Under the pieces are notes generated by a model. It was not told the DNA's origin and ran no database searches. It worked only from the letters and a program-made list of their open reading frames with translations. Positions 6,715 through 14,642 of a stretch of DNA of 18,440 bases are shown piece by piece; the stretch's first letter is position 1; every line of letters starts with the position of its first letter. This DNA comes from Bacillota bacterium (GTDB lineage: Bacteria > Bacillota > Clostridia > Christensenellales > Borkfalkiaceae), in contig QAKE01000037.1 in assembly GCA_003343995.1 (NCBI GenBank), positions 1 to 18,440 of the forward strand, given 5' to 3'. A program made the translations under genes and the position numbers.

Positions 6715-6996
6715 AGTTGTAAACCTTCCTATTGCTGCATCATAATGTCTCGCCCCATAATCATACCAGTTCAGTCCCTTCTTTGTATCAAGTTCCTTGC
6801 CATTTTACTTGTAAGGCTTAATATTCCCGATGCTTTTGGCAATACCACCAAAAGGAAACTAATAGTTCGCTTCTTCCGCATTGCCATTTTTATCCGTCAC
6901 TACCCAGTTACTCACCTGATGGTTCTTCAGATAATAAGTGCTGCCTATTTTGTGAACAGTGTGGAGCTTTTCAACATCCACACTGTCCAGATAGGA
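6715..6996 (-). pseudogene. RHS core stub with two nonsense codons and a deletion
   Basis: In frame with the M91-like toxin, the minus strand reads EKLHTVHKIGS, then YYLKNHQVSNWVVTDKNGN, NY-stop-FPFGG, YK-stop-NGKELDTKKGLNWYD and so on. In the intact protein the corresponding motifs are HYYPFGG and YKYNGKE. The stops are TAG at 6859-6861 and TAA at 6805-6807, the latter a single-base change of a Tyr codon. About 36 residues present in the intact core between HKIGS and the YYL motif are missing. The stub begins one base after the stop codon of the Imm32-like gene, showing an abrupt cassette junction. Confidence 0.8.
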
Positions 6997-6997
6997 A

Positions 6998-7255
6998 CTA
7001 CATCTTTTGTATTATCAACTCAGTAGAACCATCTTCCAACGAATTGTAATCATCATAGTGAAAATGTTGGCCAGAAGGTACTGTATCTTGAGCTAGTGCT
7101 AATAACTGTTTGGCAAGAGATATTAATCCTTCTTTATTTGCTATCACATTAAATTGATCATTCTCATATTTGGTTTTGATAATAAATCCATTTTCCCAGT
7201 CATTTTTTAATCCATTTTCAACTACTTGATCAGAAATGTTTAATAAGATATTCAT
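6998..7255 (-). CDS. Imm32-like immunity protein
   Basis: 85 residues, no signal peptide, so probably cytoplasmic. The sequence has the pattern of the small immunity protein 32 family: VIANKEGLISLAKQLLALA, then VPSGQHFHYDDYNSLEDGS, then ELIIQKM, that is NxEGLxxLAxxLLxLA, a PxGxHxH segment and a C-terminal GSxELII strand. It starts 10 nt after the stop of the 1031-aa RHS toxin gene, on the same strand. I infer it is the cognate antitoxin protecting the producer from the current RHS tip. Family assignment rests on motif recognition, not on a search. Confidence 0.7.
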   Translation of the reverse strand: MNILLNISDQVVENGLKNDWENGFIIKTKYENDQFNVIANKEGLISLAKQLLALAQDTVPSGQHFHYDDYNSLEDGSTELIIQKM

Positions 7256-7265
7256 AATATATATA

Positions 7266-10200
7266 TTATTCTATTAAATAAATATGTAAATCTTTATCCA
7301 CCATCATTTTCCCTGGTTTATTGGGATTAGGGATAAGTGTCTCAAAATTTACGTGCGAACCGCCCGCATGAGCTCCAGTAATATCACTTGTTCCCATCCT
7401 AAAAACTCGGGTTCCATCCGCAGAAACATATCTGCCACTGCCGGATACGACTTCTTTATAACCTTTTCCTAAGAACTGTTCCCCTAGTTCCAGAGCTTTA
7501 TTAGACGTAACTCTCGCTCCATTTCTTAACCCCAACTCAGATAAGGTTTTAAAGGTTTCTTTTGCCCCTTTTCCTTTTCCTCCTGTAGCTACATCTAAAG
7601 CGACCATTGCCCCTGCTAGAACAATTCCTTTTGTATTTTCTCCTTGAATATTCGCAGCCAATTCAGCAACTGACGCAACAGGATTTACTATAGACATCAC
7701 TGTATTCACCGCCTCTACGCCATCATTTAAAGACTGTAATGTAGACATTTGCCGGTTATACTTCTGCGCTGTTTTTTGTTTTGCTTCTTCTGAGCTGATA
7801 TCTACAGTAAAAGAGAATAAATCATTAAATGCATTCTTTATTTTATCCCAAAAAGATAGCCTTATACTTCCAGTTTGAGGAGATTCCGTCAACATACCCG
7901 TTGGATCCACAAATTTTATTGGATTATTGACGCAATATGTATATGGACTCACTGCATAATACTTCTCCGCCATCGGATCCATCGTCGTAAACCTTCCCAG
8001 CACCGCATCATACTCTCTCGCTCCATAATCATACCAGTTCAGTCCCTTCTTTGTATCAAGCTCCTTGCCGTTGTACTTGTAAGGTTGAACATTCTGAGAT
8101 GAAGCAAACACACCGCCAAAGGGATAGTAATGATTCGTCTCCTCCACATTGCCATCTTTATCAGCCACTACCCGATTGTTCCCCTGATGATCCTGCAAAT
8201 AATAGTGATACTTCTTATCACTCAAAGAGATATATCCTTCTCCTGTCAACAGCAGTTTGGCAGTATTGTTTTCATAGATCACGTTATCACAGTAATCAGT
8301 AGTGGTGGTGACACTTCCTATCTTATGAACCGCACGAAGCTTCGTACCGTCCGCACTGTAAATATAAGTAATAGTACTGCCGTCACTGAATGTTACTGCA
8401 TTGGGCAAATTTAAACAATTATATGTAATTCCTGTTATTCTCTTGTTTAAATCTTTAGTTAAATTACCGTTGGCATCGTAAGTATACTCGTTCGCCTGCT
8501 TCACGGCATCCTTAAAGTCCGTTTCATCATTACCTGCACCGATGGACACCTGGTCGTCCACACGGATCATCTGGTTGCCATTCAGCGTGTAGGTTAAGGC
8601 ATCGCACATACCGTAAGAAGAAGAACCGCTACGACCATAACGTTCCAGACCGGTGATGTTGCCATTCTTGTCATAGCCGGTCACATTTTCAGAATATCGG
8701 CCGGAATTGCTGTTGAGTTGCTCACCCTCTCCATAAGTACCATTCAGCAGGCGATCCAGACCGTCGTAAGTGAACTTGTAACCTCTCACAGTGCTTTCAT
8801 TACCCGCCTTCCACGTCATGCTGCTGATGCTGCCGTTATACTTCGCTGTGCCGACACCTGTATTGTAGTACAGATTCTGAGTGAGGCGGGTACCGGTGAT
8901 CCCTGTCAACCAACCGCGCAGATTGTAGGTGTAAGTCAGCTTATTCGTGGTAGAGCCATGCAAGGACTTGGTCTTTAAACGGCCAAGATCGTCGTACGTA
9001 GCATCATACAAAGTAATTGTAGTTCCACCAAGCGTGTGTTGTACCTTACTGATTCTGTCAGCATGGTCGTAGGAATAAGTATATACTTCTATCCATGTGT
9101 TCTTACCGCTTGCCGTATGTATGTGAGTTACTGTGGCAGGTTTATCGGTAAATGTATAAGTGGTAATTGTCACATCATGACCTCCGAGCAAATTGCTACG
9201 TGTCTCCTGCATTACGCGCCCTTTGATATCGTAGAAATAGGCAATATAAATCTTACTGCCGCTACCCAGCACACTTATGATGCTACCTGCCAAGCGACCT
9301 TTGATATAGGAAGTATTTCCTTTGGGAAAATCGGGGTTGTTGAAACCACTTTGGCTTAGTATATAATAGCCATCATAATAGCTTCTAATATGCTGCACCG
9401 GATTGGAATCACGATTCTTTTCCGTACACTCTCCTTGACCTGATGGTCGCCCCATCGCATCGTACTGATAGTACATCCATCGATTGTTTTTGCGTTGATT
9501 CCCGTCCTGCGAGTAAGTCATCCGGTCATAATTATCGTACACATATTCTATATATTCCGCTCCGGGCAGCTTCTTCCAGATGCAATTTCCGTGACCATCA
9601 TATTTGTACTCGAAAGCATATAATTCGATGTCAGCCGTCGTCTGATACATCGGTTGAAGTACGAAGCAGAGATTTCCTTTATCGTTGTAGACGTAGTAGG
9701 TGTCATGTGCCTCCGTTCCATTCATCTGGCGGGTCAATACGATACGCCCCAGCTTATCAGTGAAGGTGTAACTCACGTTGTTGCCCTCATCCGTAGTCTT
9801 GATTACATTCAGTAGATTGGCGGCATAGAATTCGGTGCCTCCACTTAAAGAAGTACCGTTCACCGTATAAAATTTGCACGCTCGGTCACTATCGGAAGCA
9901 TTGACCAGATACTCTGTCCTTACCGCGCGATTGTTACTGTGCCACAGTTTGCCTGCCCCGTACTGTTGTAATGGACGGTTTAGCGGAGAAGCTTCGTAAA
10001 TGGATTGGCTGTAAGGATAACTATCATTGTAACCGCTGCTTCCTACAGCTGTATTCCTGAAAGTGTTTACCTCCACATAGTCAGCCATAACGGATGTCGG
10101 AAGCCACATGTTCGTTTCGCGACCGTAATAATCATATTCCAGAAGCGTTGCCAGGCGTTGCTTCGTTACATTGTTCTGTACAGTCTTATTCACCGACTGA

Positions 10201-10361
10201 AATGGTCGTCCCAAGCCATCAAAGTAGCTGATGTCGTCTACGTGAGAACTACCTGTATTGTTCAACATCTTGCGGCTGCAGATATAATTCTGTGTGCTGA
10301 CTTGCGCACTGACGGTGCAAGCGGCTATCATTGAAATTAATAATACTATAAATCGTTTCAT
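7266..10361 (-). CDS. Secreted RHS/YD-repeat toxin protein (DUF6443-type N-terminus)
   Basis: 1031 residues. A Sec signal peptide (MKRFIVLLISMIAACTVSAQ) is followed by a DUF6443-like region (YFDGLGRPFQSVNKTVQ). Many YD repeats span about 60-760 (YDYYGRETNMW, YDAMGRPSGQGE, YDIKGRVMQE, YDDLGRLKTK, YDANGNLTKDL). The RHS core follows at about 760-820, with YKYNGKELDTKKGLNWYDYG, then DPMAEKYYAVSPYTYCVNNP, ending in DPTGM. The last 210 residues are the variable tip: a hydrophobic pretoxin stretch (NPVASVAELAANIQG, GIVLAGAMVALDVATGG) and a terminal domain with GSGRYVSADGTRVFRMGTSD, HAGGSHVNFETLIPNPNKPG and LHIYL, which looks like a compact nuclease-type toxin I cannot name. The gene starts 6 nt after the upstream RHS gene and is followed by the Imm32-like gene. 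This is the only intact toxin-bearing RHS gene here. Confidence 0.9.
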   Translation of the reverse strand: MKRFIVLLISMIAACTVSAQVSTQNYICSRKMLNNTGSSHVDDISYFDGLGRPFQSVNKTVQNNVTKQRLATLLEYDYYGRETNMWLPTSVMADYVEVNTFRNTAVGSSGYNDSYPYSQSIYEASPLNRPLQQYGAGKLWHSNNRAVRTEYLVNASDSDRACKFYTVNGTSLSGGTEFYAANLLNVIKTTDEGNNVSYTFTDKLGRIVLTRQMNGTEAHDTYYVYNDKGNLCFVLQPMYQTTADIELYAFEYKYDGHGNCIWKKLPGAEYIEYVYDNYDRMTYSQDGNQRKNNRWMYYQYDAMGRPSGQGECTEKNRDSNPVQHIRSYYDGYYILSQSGFNNPDFPKGNTSYIKGRLAGSIISVLGSGSKIYIAYFYDIKGRVMQETRSNLLGGHDVTITTYTFTDKPATVTHIHTASGKNTWIEVYTYSYDHADRISKVQHTLGGTTITLYDATYDDLGRLKTKSLHGSTTNKLTYTYNLRGWLTGITGTRLTQNLYYNTGVGTAKYNGSISSMTWKAGNESTVRGYKFTYDGLDRLLNGTYGEGEQLNSNSGRYSENVTGYDKNGNITGLERYGRSGSSSYGMCDALTYTLNGNQMIRVDDQVSIGAGNDETDFKDAVKQANEYTYDANGNLTKDLNKRITGITYNCLNLPNAVTFSDGSTITYIYSADGTKLRAVHKIGSVTTTTDYCDNVIYENNTAKLLLTGEGYISLSDKKYHYYLQDHQGNNRVVADKDGNVEETNHYYPFGGVFASSQNVQPYKYNGKELDTKKGLNWYDYGAREYDAVLGRFTTMDPMAEKYYAVSPYTYCVNNPIKFVDPTGMLTESPQTGSIRLSFWDKIKNAFNDLFSFTVDISSEEAKQKTAQKYNRQMSTLQSLNDGVEAVNTVMSIVNPVASVAELAANIQGENTKGIVLAGAMVALDVATGGKGKGAKETFKTLSELGLRNGARVTSNKALELGEQFLGKGYKEVVSGSGRYVSADGTRVFRMGTSDITGAHAGGSHVNFETLIPNPNKPGKMMVDKDLHIYLIE

Positions 10362-10367
10362 AATGTC

Positions 10368-13300
10368 TTAGTTCTTATAGTGATAATCATATTCTTCTAC
10401 TGTTTTCATGTCATTATCCAGTATCTTATTCAGACGACCGAAACTGTCGTATTCAAAGCTTGTCACTTCGCCATTTGGGGTAGTCATCGTTTTCATGCCC
10501 AGTAACGGCGTATAGGTGTAAGTCGTGACTGGTGTTTCAAATAGCTTGGTACGCAATGCCGTTACCAAAGCGGATGGAACCACCATTGAGGAGAGACTTT
10601 CAGGAGTGCGTCCCAAGGCCGACTGTACAGCGTTATAGCTACTTTTGCGAATTTCCGCTATCGGATATTGGTATGCATATCCCCAAATGTAGATAATGTC
10701 TTCACGCTTTACGTTGATATGTATCGGATTGCCGTAAGTGTCATATTTCAGGAATGTGACATCCGCAACCGGGTAATATGCGCTTGATGCCCCTGAAGAG
10801 GAGAAGGTAACCACATCATTCACCAAACCAGCTATTTTACTGCGAGTCACCGATTTGGGCAGGTATTTGTTACCGAAAATTCCATATTGTGTCAACTTGC
10901 CATTTGCCAATTTGCCATTCACCAGTTGTTTCACCTCCACCGGATAGGCCAAGAAGTTCTTAGCAGCCATCGTGGTGTAGGGGGCAAAGTTGAAATCATA
11001 CGGATAGGTGTAGCATGTGCTGAGTACTTTACCATCACTGCCCGTCACACTCTCTTTTTTGAGCTGGCAATGCTCATCATACTCATAGGTGGTGGTAGTG
11101 GTTACACCATCTTGATAAACAGTTTTCGATTTGAGTAAATGACTTTGGCTCTTGATACCGTAAATCAAGGATATGTAACGTCCCCAATAATCGTCATATA
11201 CAAATCCTCCTACCATTCGTACAAGATAATAACCTCCCGTTGTATAAAACTTGGGACTTCGATTGAATTGATCCATAATAGTAACACCCGAATAGAAGTG
11301 CTTTTGTACTACACCATAATGGTAACTCTCCGATTTCAACAAAGTATCGTTTTCGCTATAGTATTCGGTGGAGAGAGGTTGACCACTGCCTACTTCAGGC
11401 AATTGGTAGGAACACTCTGTGGAAATCTCATTGGCTATACGAAAAGTATGGATGATATACCCCTGCGAAGTGCCAAAACGTGTTTTGCGTACCGTTACGC
11501 TGGGATAACAGACGGCTGCTCCTACGGTGGAATAAGGAGCCGAGTGAAAATTGTTGCTTGACAGGCTCAATTCAATGCCGTTGGATCCATAGTTACCATT
11601 CTCATGCCCATTCGTGTATGTCGCTTGATAATAATTCAGATTTTTATACTCACGATGAAAGGCAAGCGGCGTGAACAATACCCCTCCGGTAGTGGGATAT
11701 TTATAAGTGCAGCTCAATACAGGAGGGACGGACATGCTGGAAGTTTCAAAATGGTTCACTGACGTAACACGTACGCCACCACCGCGATTATAACCGCGCG
11801 TCTCTATTAAAGAGTTTACCACATACACATCTCCTGTAAAATCGGCATGTTTTGAATGCATGTCGCTTTGGTCTCCCAAAGCATTGGGAAGTGAAATTAT
11901 GAAGTGAAAACTTCCCGCTTCTTGCGCAGTAAATTCATACGCCCTGTTGAGATAGGGTTCTGATACATTGCTTAGATCAAAAGTTTCCGCATGAAAGGTT
12001 CTCATCGCACCACCGACGGGAGTAAACAGTAGCGCATAGTTACTTCCTGCCATTTCACTCCAAGTATTCAATCCATTGAATATACGTAAGCTGACTCTTA
12101 CTTTATCGCCGATATTCACTCTAAAATAACCGTTAGTCTTGTCTGTCGGTACATTGCGGTCGCGCAAGCTCAATATAGACTGAGCATCACTGAAACTCAA
12201 CAGTCGCCTCTCATCACAAGTAGGCACAAACCGATCGCTTTGATATTCATGTGGTTCATAACTGTAAGTCGTCATGCCACCAGTGGCATACTGTACGCTC
12301 TTCAGCATACCGTTATACAAGCATGCGGGATTGCAGGCACGGTTTCCTACATAGCCGACTTGATGCAGTGCAGCGGAAGTGTTCCGCTCCCAATGCAAAT
12401 TGGTAAAGTCCGGTATCATATACTTATTGTTTGTCTGCCCATTGTAGTACCCCCAATAATCTACCGCAAAAGAAGTCTTGGGAGGAAGACCGGTAGGGTT
12501 GTTATAGTCAAACGAAAGTTGATTTGTCTTTTTACCCGATGCGTCTACTTCATACACGGTATCCAGTTTCAGGCGCTTGTTCAAGTGGTTCGGTTTAAAG
12601 AAATCACCCGTATTCATATAGGGAGCAAGCCAGGTGTTACCGCCCACTGCAGACTCAAAATAACTGTAACCGAAGCATATCTTACGTTCGGGACTGCCCC
12701 ATTGAGAAGCAGAACGGGCCTTTATCACAATCGTATCTAATTTCTGGCTGGTTGACAAATCGATTCGATCGCTCATCTTGAACTCCGTAATATAGTTGTC
12801 GGTAGTAATGGATTTCAGTAGAACTTCTTTCGATTGAGTTTTCCAAACAGTCACCTTAGGGGGAATGCCGCATTGCATATCAGCTACCAAGCTTCCACAC
12901 CTCTGAACGATATGTTCGCCATTCTCCGACCTGCTGAAAGTCATGTTGTCCCTTGTTTCGTACTCATATCCAACAACTTGCCCGTTAGGGTATTCAGAAC
13001 TGTCCAGAAGGAAAGTACGAGCTACAAGGTTCATTGCGCCATCTCCTTCTTGCCAGTCGTTAGGGAGAGCATTGAAAAGGTGCTGTGTGCCATCTTCTGT
13101 AGTAATTTGCCACTGCTCATAGCCGCCCATGTTTTCTATCTTCAGCGGCCGACTGGCGTCTATCTGATGTGCGCTACCATCGCGGTAGTCAATAAAGAAT
13201 TTGCCACTTCCACCGGGAAAAGAAAAGTAAAATATATCGGGTTGCAGACGAGATTCTATTGCTTTTTTATAGTAAGTTTCATACTTTCGTATATCACCCA

Positions 13301-13712
13301 GACGACTAAATGAATTTGTATATGCAGGAAAGCTTCCTTGCGGATAATCGCTGATATAAGTGATGTTATAATCCTCTTCCTTATCCAATTTGCCCACAGC
13401 ATTTTGCACAATCATGCCGCCGGCACTCAAGTTCCAACCAAGACCTACTTGGCTCGCTTCTTCTGTTACTTTGATGCCCGAAGCGTTGTATTGCAAGGTG
13501 ATTGGAAGTTCCACTGCGCCGTCCTTTAACGTATAAAGTGTATGTGAGATTTCCGGATTACCGTGGAAAAGCCCCACAGGATGATCTATGTACTTCATAA
13601 ACGAAGCTACCGTAGGAGCCTGGAATTTGACATAAGAGTCTTGTCCGCTATTTTGGGCATGGGTGCTTAGAGCCAGTCCACAAAAAACAAGAGATAATAA
13701 TAGTTGTTTCAT
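10368..13712 (-). CDS. Secreted RHS-repeat protein, partner of DUF6443/RHS gene
   Basis: 1114 residues with a Sec signal peptide (MKQLLLSLVFCGLALSTHAQ). The N-terminal part (VELPITLQYNASGIKVTEEA, VGLGWNLSAGGMIVQ) is the conserved beginning of large Bacteroidetes SpvB/RHS-like surface proteins. The middle is long and beta-rich. The C-terminal 250 residues contain YD/RHS repeats (YDEHCQLKKESVTG, YDTYGNPIHINVKR, YDSFGRLNKILDND) and the protein ends right there (EEYDYHYKN) with no core motif and no toxin tip. The next gene begins 6 nt downstream and resumes with RHS repeats, so the pair probably forms one shell or complex, reminiscent of two-subunit TcB/TcC-type assemblies. A long hairpin separates it from the smalltalk gene. 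No promoter consensus is evident upstream. Confidence 0.85.
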   Translation of the reverse strand: MKQLLLSLVFCGLALSTHAQNSGQDSYVKFQAPTVASFMKYIDHPVGLFHGNPEISHTLYTLKDGAVELPITLQYNASGIKVTEEASQVGLGWNLSAGGMIVQNAVGKLDKEEDYNITYISDYPQGSFPAYTNSFSRLGDIRKYETYYKKAIESRLQPDIFYFSFPGGSGKFFIDYRDGSAHQIDASRPLKIENMGGYEQWQITTEDGTQHLFNALPNDWQEGDGAMNLVARTFLLDSSEYPNGQVVGYEYETRDNMTFSRSENGEHIVQRCGSLVADMQCGIPPKVTVWKTQSKEVLLKSITTDNYITEFKMSDRIDLSTSQKLDTIVIKARSASQWGSPERKICFGYSYFESAVGGNTWLAPYMNTGDFFKPNHLNKRLKLDTVYEVDASGKKTNQLSFDYNNPTGLPPKTSFAVDYWGYYNGQTNNKYMIPDFTNLHWERNTSAALHQVGYVGNRACNPACLYNGMLKSVQYATGGMTTYSYEPHEYQSDRFVPTCDERRLLSFSDAQSILSLRDRNVPTDKTNGYFRVNIGDKVRVSLRIFNGLNTWSEMAGSNYALLFTPVGGAMRTFHAETFDLSNVSEPYLNRAYEFTAQEAGSFHFIISLPNALGDQSDMHSKHADFTGDVYVVNSLIETRGYNRGGGVRVTSVNHFETSSMSVPPVLSCTYKYPTTGGVLFTPLAFHREYKNLNYYQATYTNGHENGNYGSNGIELSLSSNNFHSAPYSTVGAAVCYPSVTVRKTRFGTSQGYIIHTFRIANEISTECSYQLPEVGSGQPLSTEYYSENDTLLKSESYHYGVVQKHFYSGVTIMDQFNRSPKFYTTGGYYLVRMVGGFVYDDYWGRYISLIYGIKSQSHLLKSKTVYQDGVTTTTTYEYDEHCQLKKESVTGSDGKVLSTCYTYPYDFNFAPYTTMAAKNFLAYPVEVKQLVNGKLANGKLTQYGIFGNKYLPKSVTRSKIAGLVNDVVTFSSSGASSAYYPVADVTFLKYDTYGNPIHINVKREDIIYIWGYAYQYPIAEIRKSSYNAVQSALGRTPESLSSMVVPSALVTALRTKLFETPVTTYTYTPLLGMKTMTTPNGEVTSFEYDSFGRLNKILDNDMKTVEEYDYHYKN

Positions 13713-13766
13713 TGATTGATTATTTTTCTTTTAAAATAGATAGTTATAATTAGTTTATAGATTGAG

Positions 13767-13845
13767 ACTTCCGCCATACTGACATTATTCTCCCCCGTTA
13801 ACAGGAGAGTAAAGAGGGGAGAATAATGCTCAGAATGGCGGAAGT
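13767..13845. repeat. Long inverted repeat (about 28-bp stem, 20-nt loop)
   Basis: ACTTCCGCCAT (13767-13777) pairs with ATGGCGGAAGT (13835-13845). After one A/A mismatch, CTGA pairs with TCAG, a single C (13829) bulges, and CATTATTCTCCCC (13783-13795) pairs with GGGGAGAATAATG (13816-13828). The structure lies between the smalltalk stop and the RHS operon start. Neither side carries a U tract, so it is not a typical intrinsic terminator; it may still end or insulate transcription, or be a non-autonomous mobile element relic. Confidence 0.75.
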
Positions 13846-13860
13846 GAGGCGAAATCACTC

Positions 13861-13962
13861 TTATAGCGTCATCGCATTAGCCCCCAGCACGCCCGCAGCC
13901 GCGGAAATCACTGCGATAACCAACTTCAGGATCATATCCCAAACGGATTTCTTAATTGCCAT
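13861..13962 (-). CDS. Smalltalk micro-protein (33 aa)
   Basis: A 33-residue ORF: MAIKKSVWDMILKLVIAVI, SAAAGVLGANAMTL. The KKSVWDxILKxxIAV start and the GVLGANAM end are the signature of the Bacteroidales smalltalk protein family. It is amphipathic to hydrophobic, probably one membrane helix; its function is unknown. Translation is supported by an exceptionally good Shine-Dalgarno (AAAGGAGGTG) 7 nt before the ATG, unusual in Bacteroides, where SD motifs are rare. It follows the amidase gene by 48 nt on the same strand, an arrangement commonly seen in this genus together with an HU-like gene. A holin-like or accessory role next to the amidase is conceivable but unproven. Confidence 0.85.
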   Translation of the reverse strand: MAIKKSVWDMILKLVIAVISAAAGVLGANAMTL

Positions 13963-13967
13963 AATTC

Positions 13968-13978
13968 AACACCTCCTT
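13968..13978 (-). promoter_or_regulatory. Strong Shine-Dalgarno of smalltalk gene
   Basis: Minus-strand GAAAGGAGGTG lies just upstream of ATG 13962. Such full anti-SD complementarity is rare in Bacteroidota, and it fixes the start of a gene that would otherwise be too short to call. Confidence 0.75.
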
Positions 13979-14010
13979 TCGGCATCCTTTAATTTTCATG
14001 TTTCAATACC

Positions 14011-14454
14011 TCACAGCGCCTTGCTTACCTCGAAGCACGGACACTCCTTCACCCATTCCTCCGGTTCCACCACCCCGTCACCGTTCCGATCCGGACTGAG
14101 ATCACGATGCCCGCAAATACGGATATTGTTCCGAAAGCGTTTCAGAAGTTGATGCACAAGTAACCGGAGCGCCGAGCACTGCTCAGGCGTGCGGGTATCG
14201 GCAGGACACCCTTGGACATCCAGTCCGCCTTCGTAGCAGATACCTATCGAGTGAGCATTGTGTCCCTTGGCATGCGCACCTACGAGTTCCAAAGCACGGG
14301 TGTTGACAACCGTACCGTCCCGGTGAATGTAATAGTGATAGCCGATACCGCGGAAGCCGCGCCGGCGATGAATGGTTTCCAAATCTTCTGTGGTAAGGGC
14401 ACAGTCTGCCCGGGTAGCGCTACAATGCACTACAATCATGTTGATACTTCTCAT
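14011..14454 (-). CDS. N-acetylmuramoyl-L-alanine amidase (amidase_2 / T7 lysozyme-like)
   Basis: 147 residues, no signal peptide. It cleaves the amide bond between MurNAc and L-Ala in peptidoglycan. The amidase_2 fold is shown by IVVHCSATRAD (zinc ligand H10), GIGYHYYIHRDGT (Tyr39, equivalent to the catalytic Tyr of T7 lysozyme), HSIGICYEGGLD, GHRDLSPDRNGDG (zinc ligand H116) and KECPCF (zinc ligand C138). Length is that of phage-type single-domain amidases. It sits between the HU-HIG gene (188 nt upstream) and the smalltalk gene on one strand, a recurrent Bacteroides arrangement. Lack of an export signal suggests phage-like release or an accessory export route. Phage origin followed by domestication is possible. 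Confidence 0.93.
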   Translation of the reverse strand: MRSINMIVVHCSATRADCALTTEDLETIHRRRGFRGIGYHYYIHRDGTVVNTRALELVGAHAKGHNAHSIGICYEGGLDVQGCPADTRTPEQCSALRLLVHQLLKRFRNNIRICGHRDLSPDRNGDGVVEPEEWVKECPCFEVSKAL

Positions 14455-14642
14455 AAGTTGAATGAAATTAGTTTAGTGAATAATAAGTCCGGCGGGCAAT
14501 AAGCTGCCCTGTGAGTAATAAAGTCGTTTAGTCGTTAAAAATGAATAGTTTAGTCAGTTTCCAGTACGGAGCCACACAGCGCCTGTTTAAATCTGATACC
14601 CGGGAAGCCCTCTGCGCCTCCGCACCTCTGCGTTCAACGTCC
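14455..14642. other. Amidase/HU intergenic region with small hairpin and repeat
   Basis: No gene seen. It has a short hairpin GGGCA-6 nt-TGCCC at 14494-14509 and, near 14610-14635, a minus-strand repeat of the form GCAGAGGTGCGGAGGCGCAGAG-like purine blocks, a low-complexity type common in intergenic DNA. No clear promoter for the amidase was found, so the amidase may be read through from the HU gene. Confidence 0.4.

Noticed and set aside
8130..8414. Plus-strand ORFs opposite the intact RHS core
   Set aside because: They mirror the shadow ORFs at 4565-5185 only because the underlying RHS DNA is duplicated; the minus strand explains both.
13826..14152. 108-aa plus-strand ORF
   Set aside because: It runs across the smalltalk gene and the amidase C-terminus on the other strand and has no domain.
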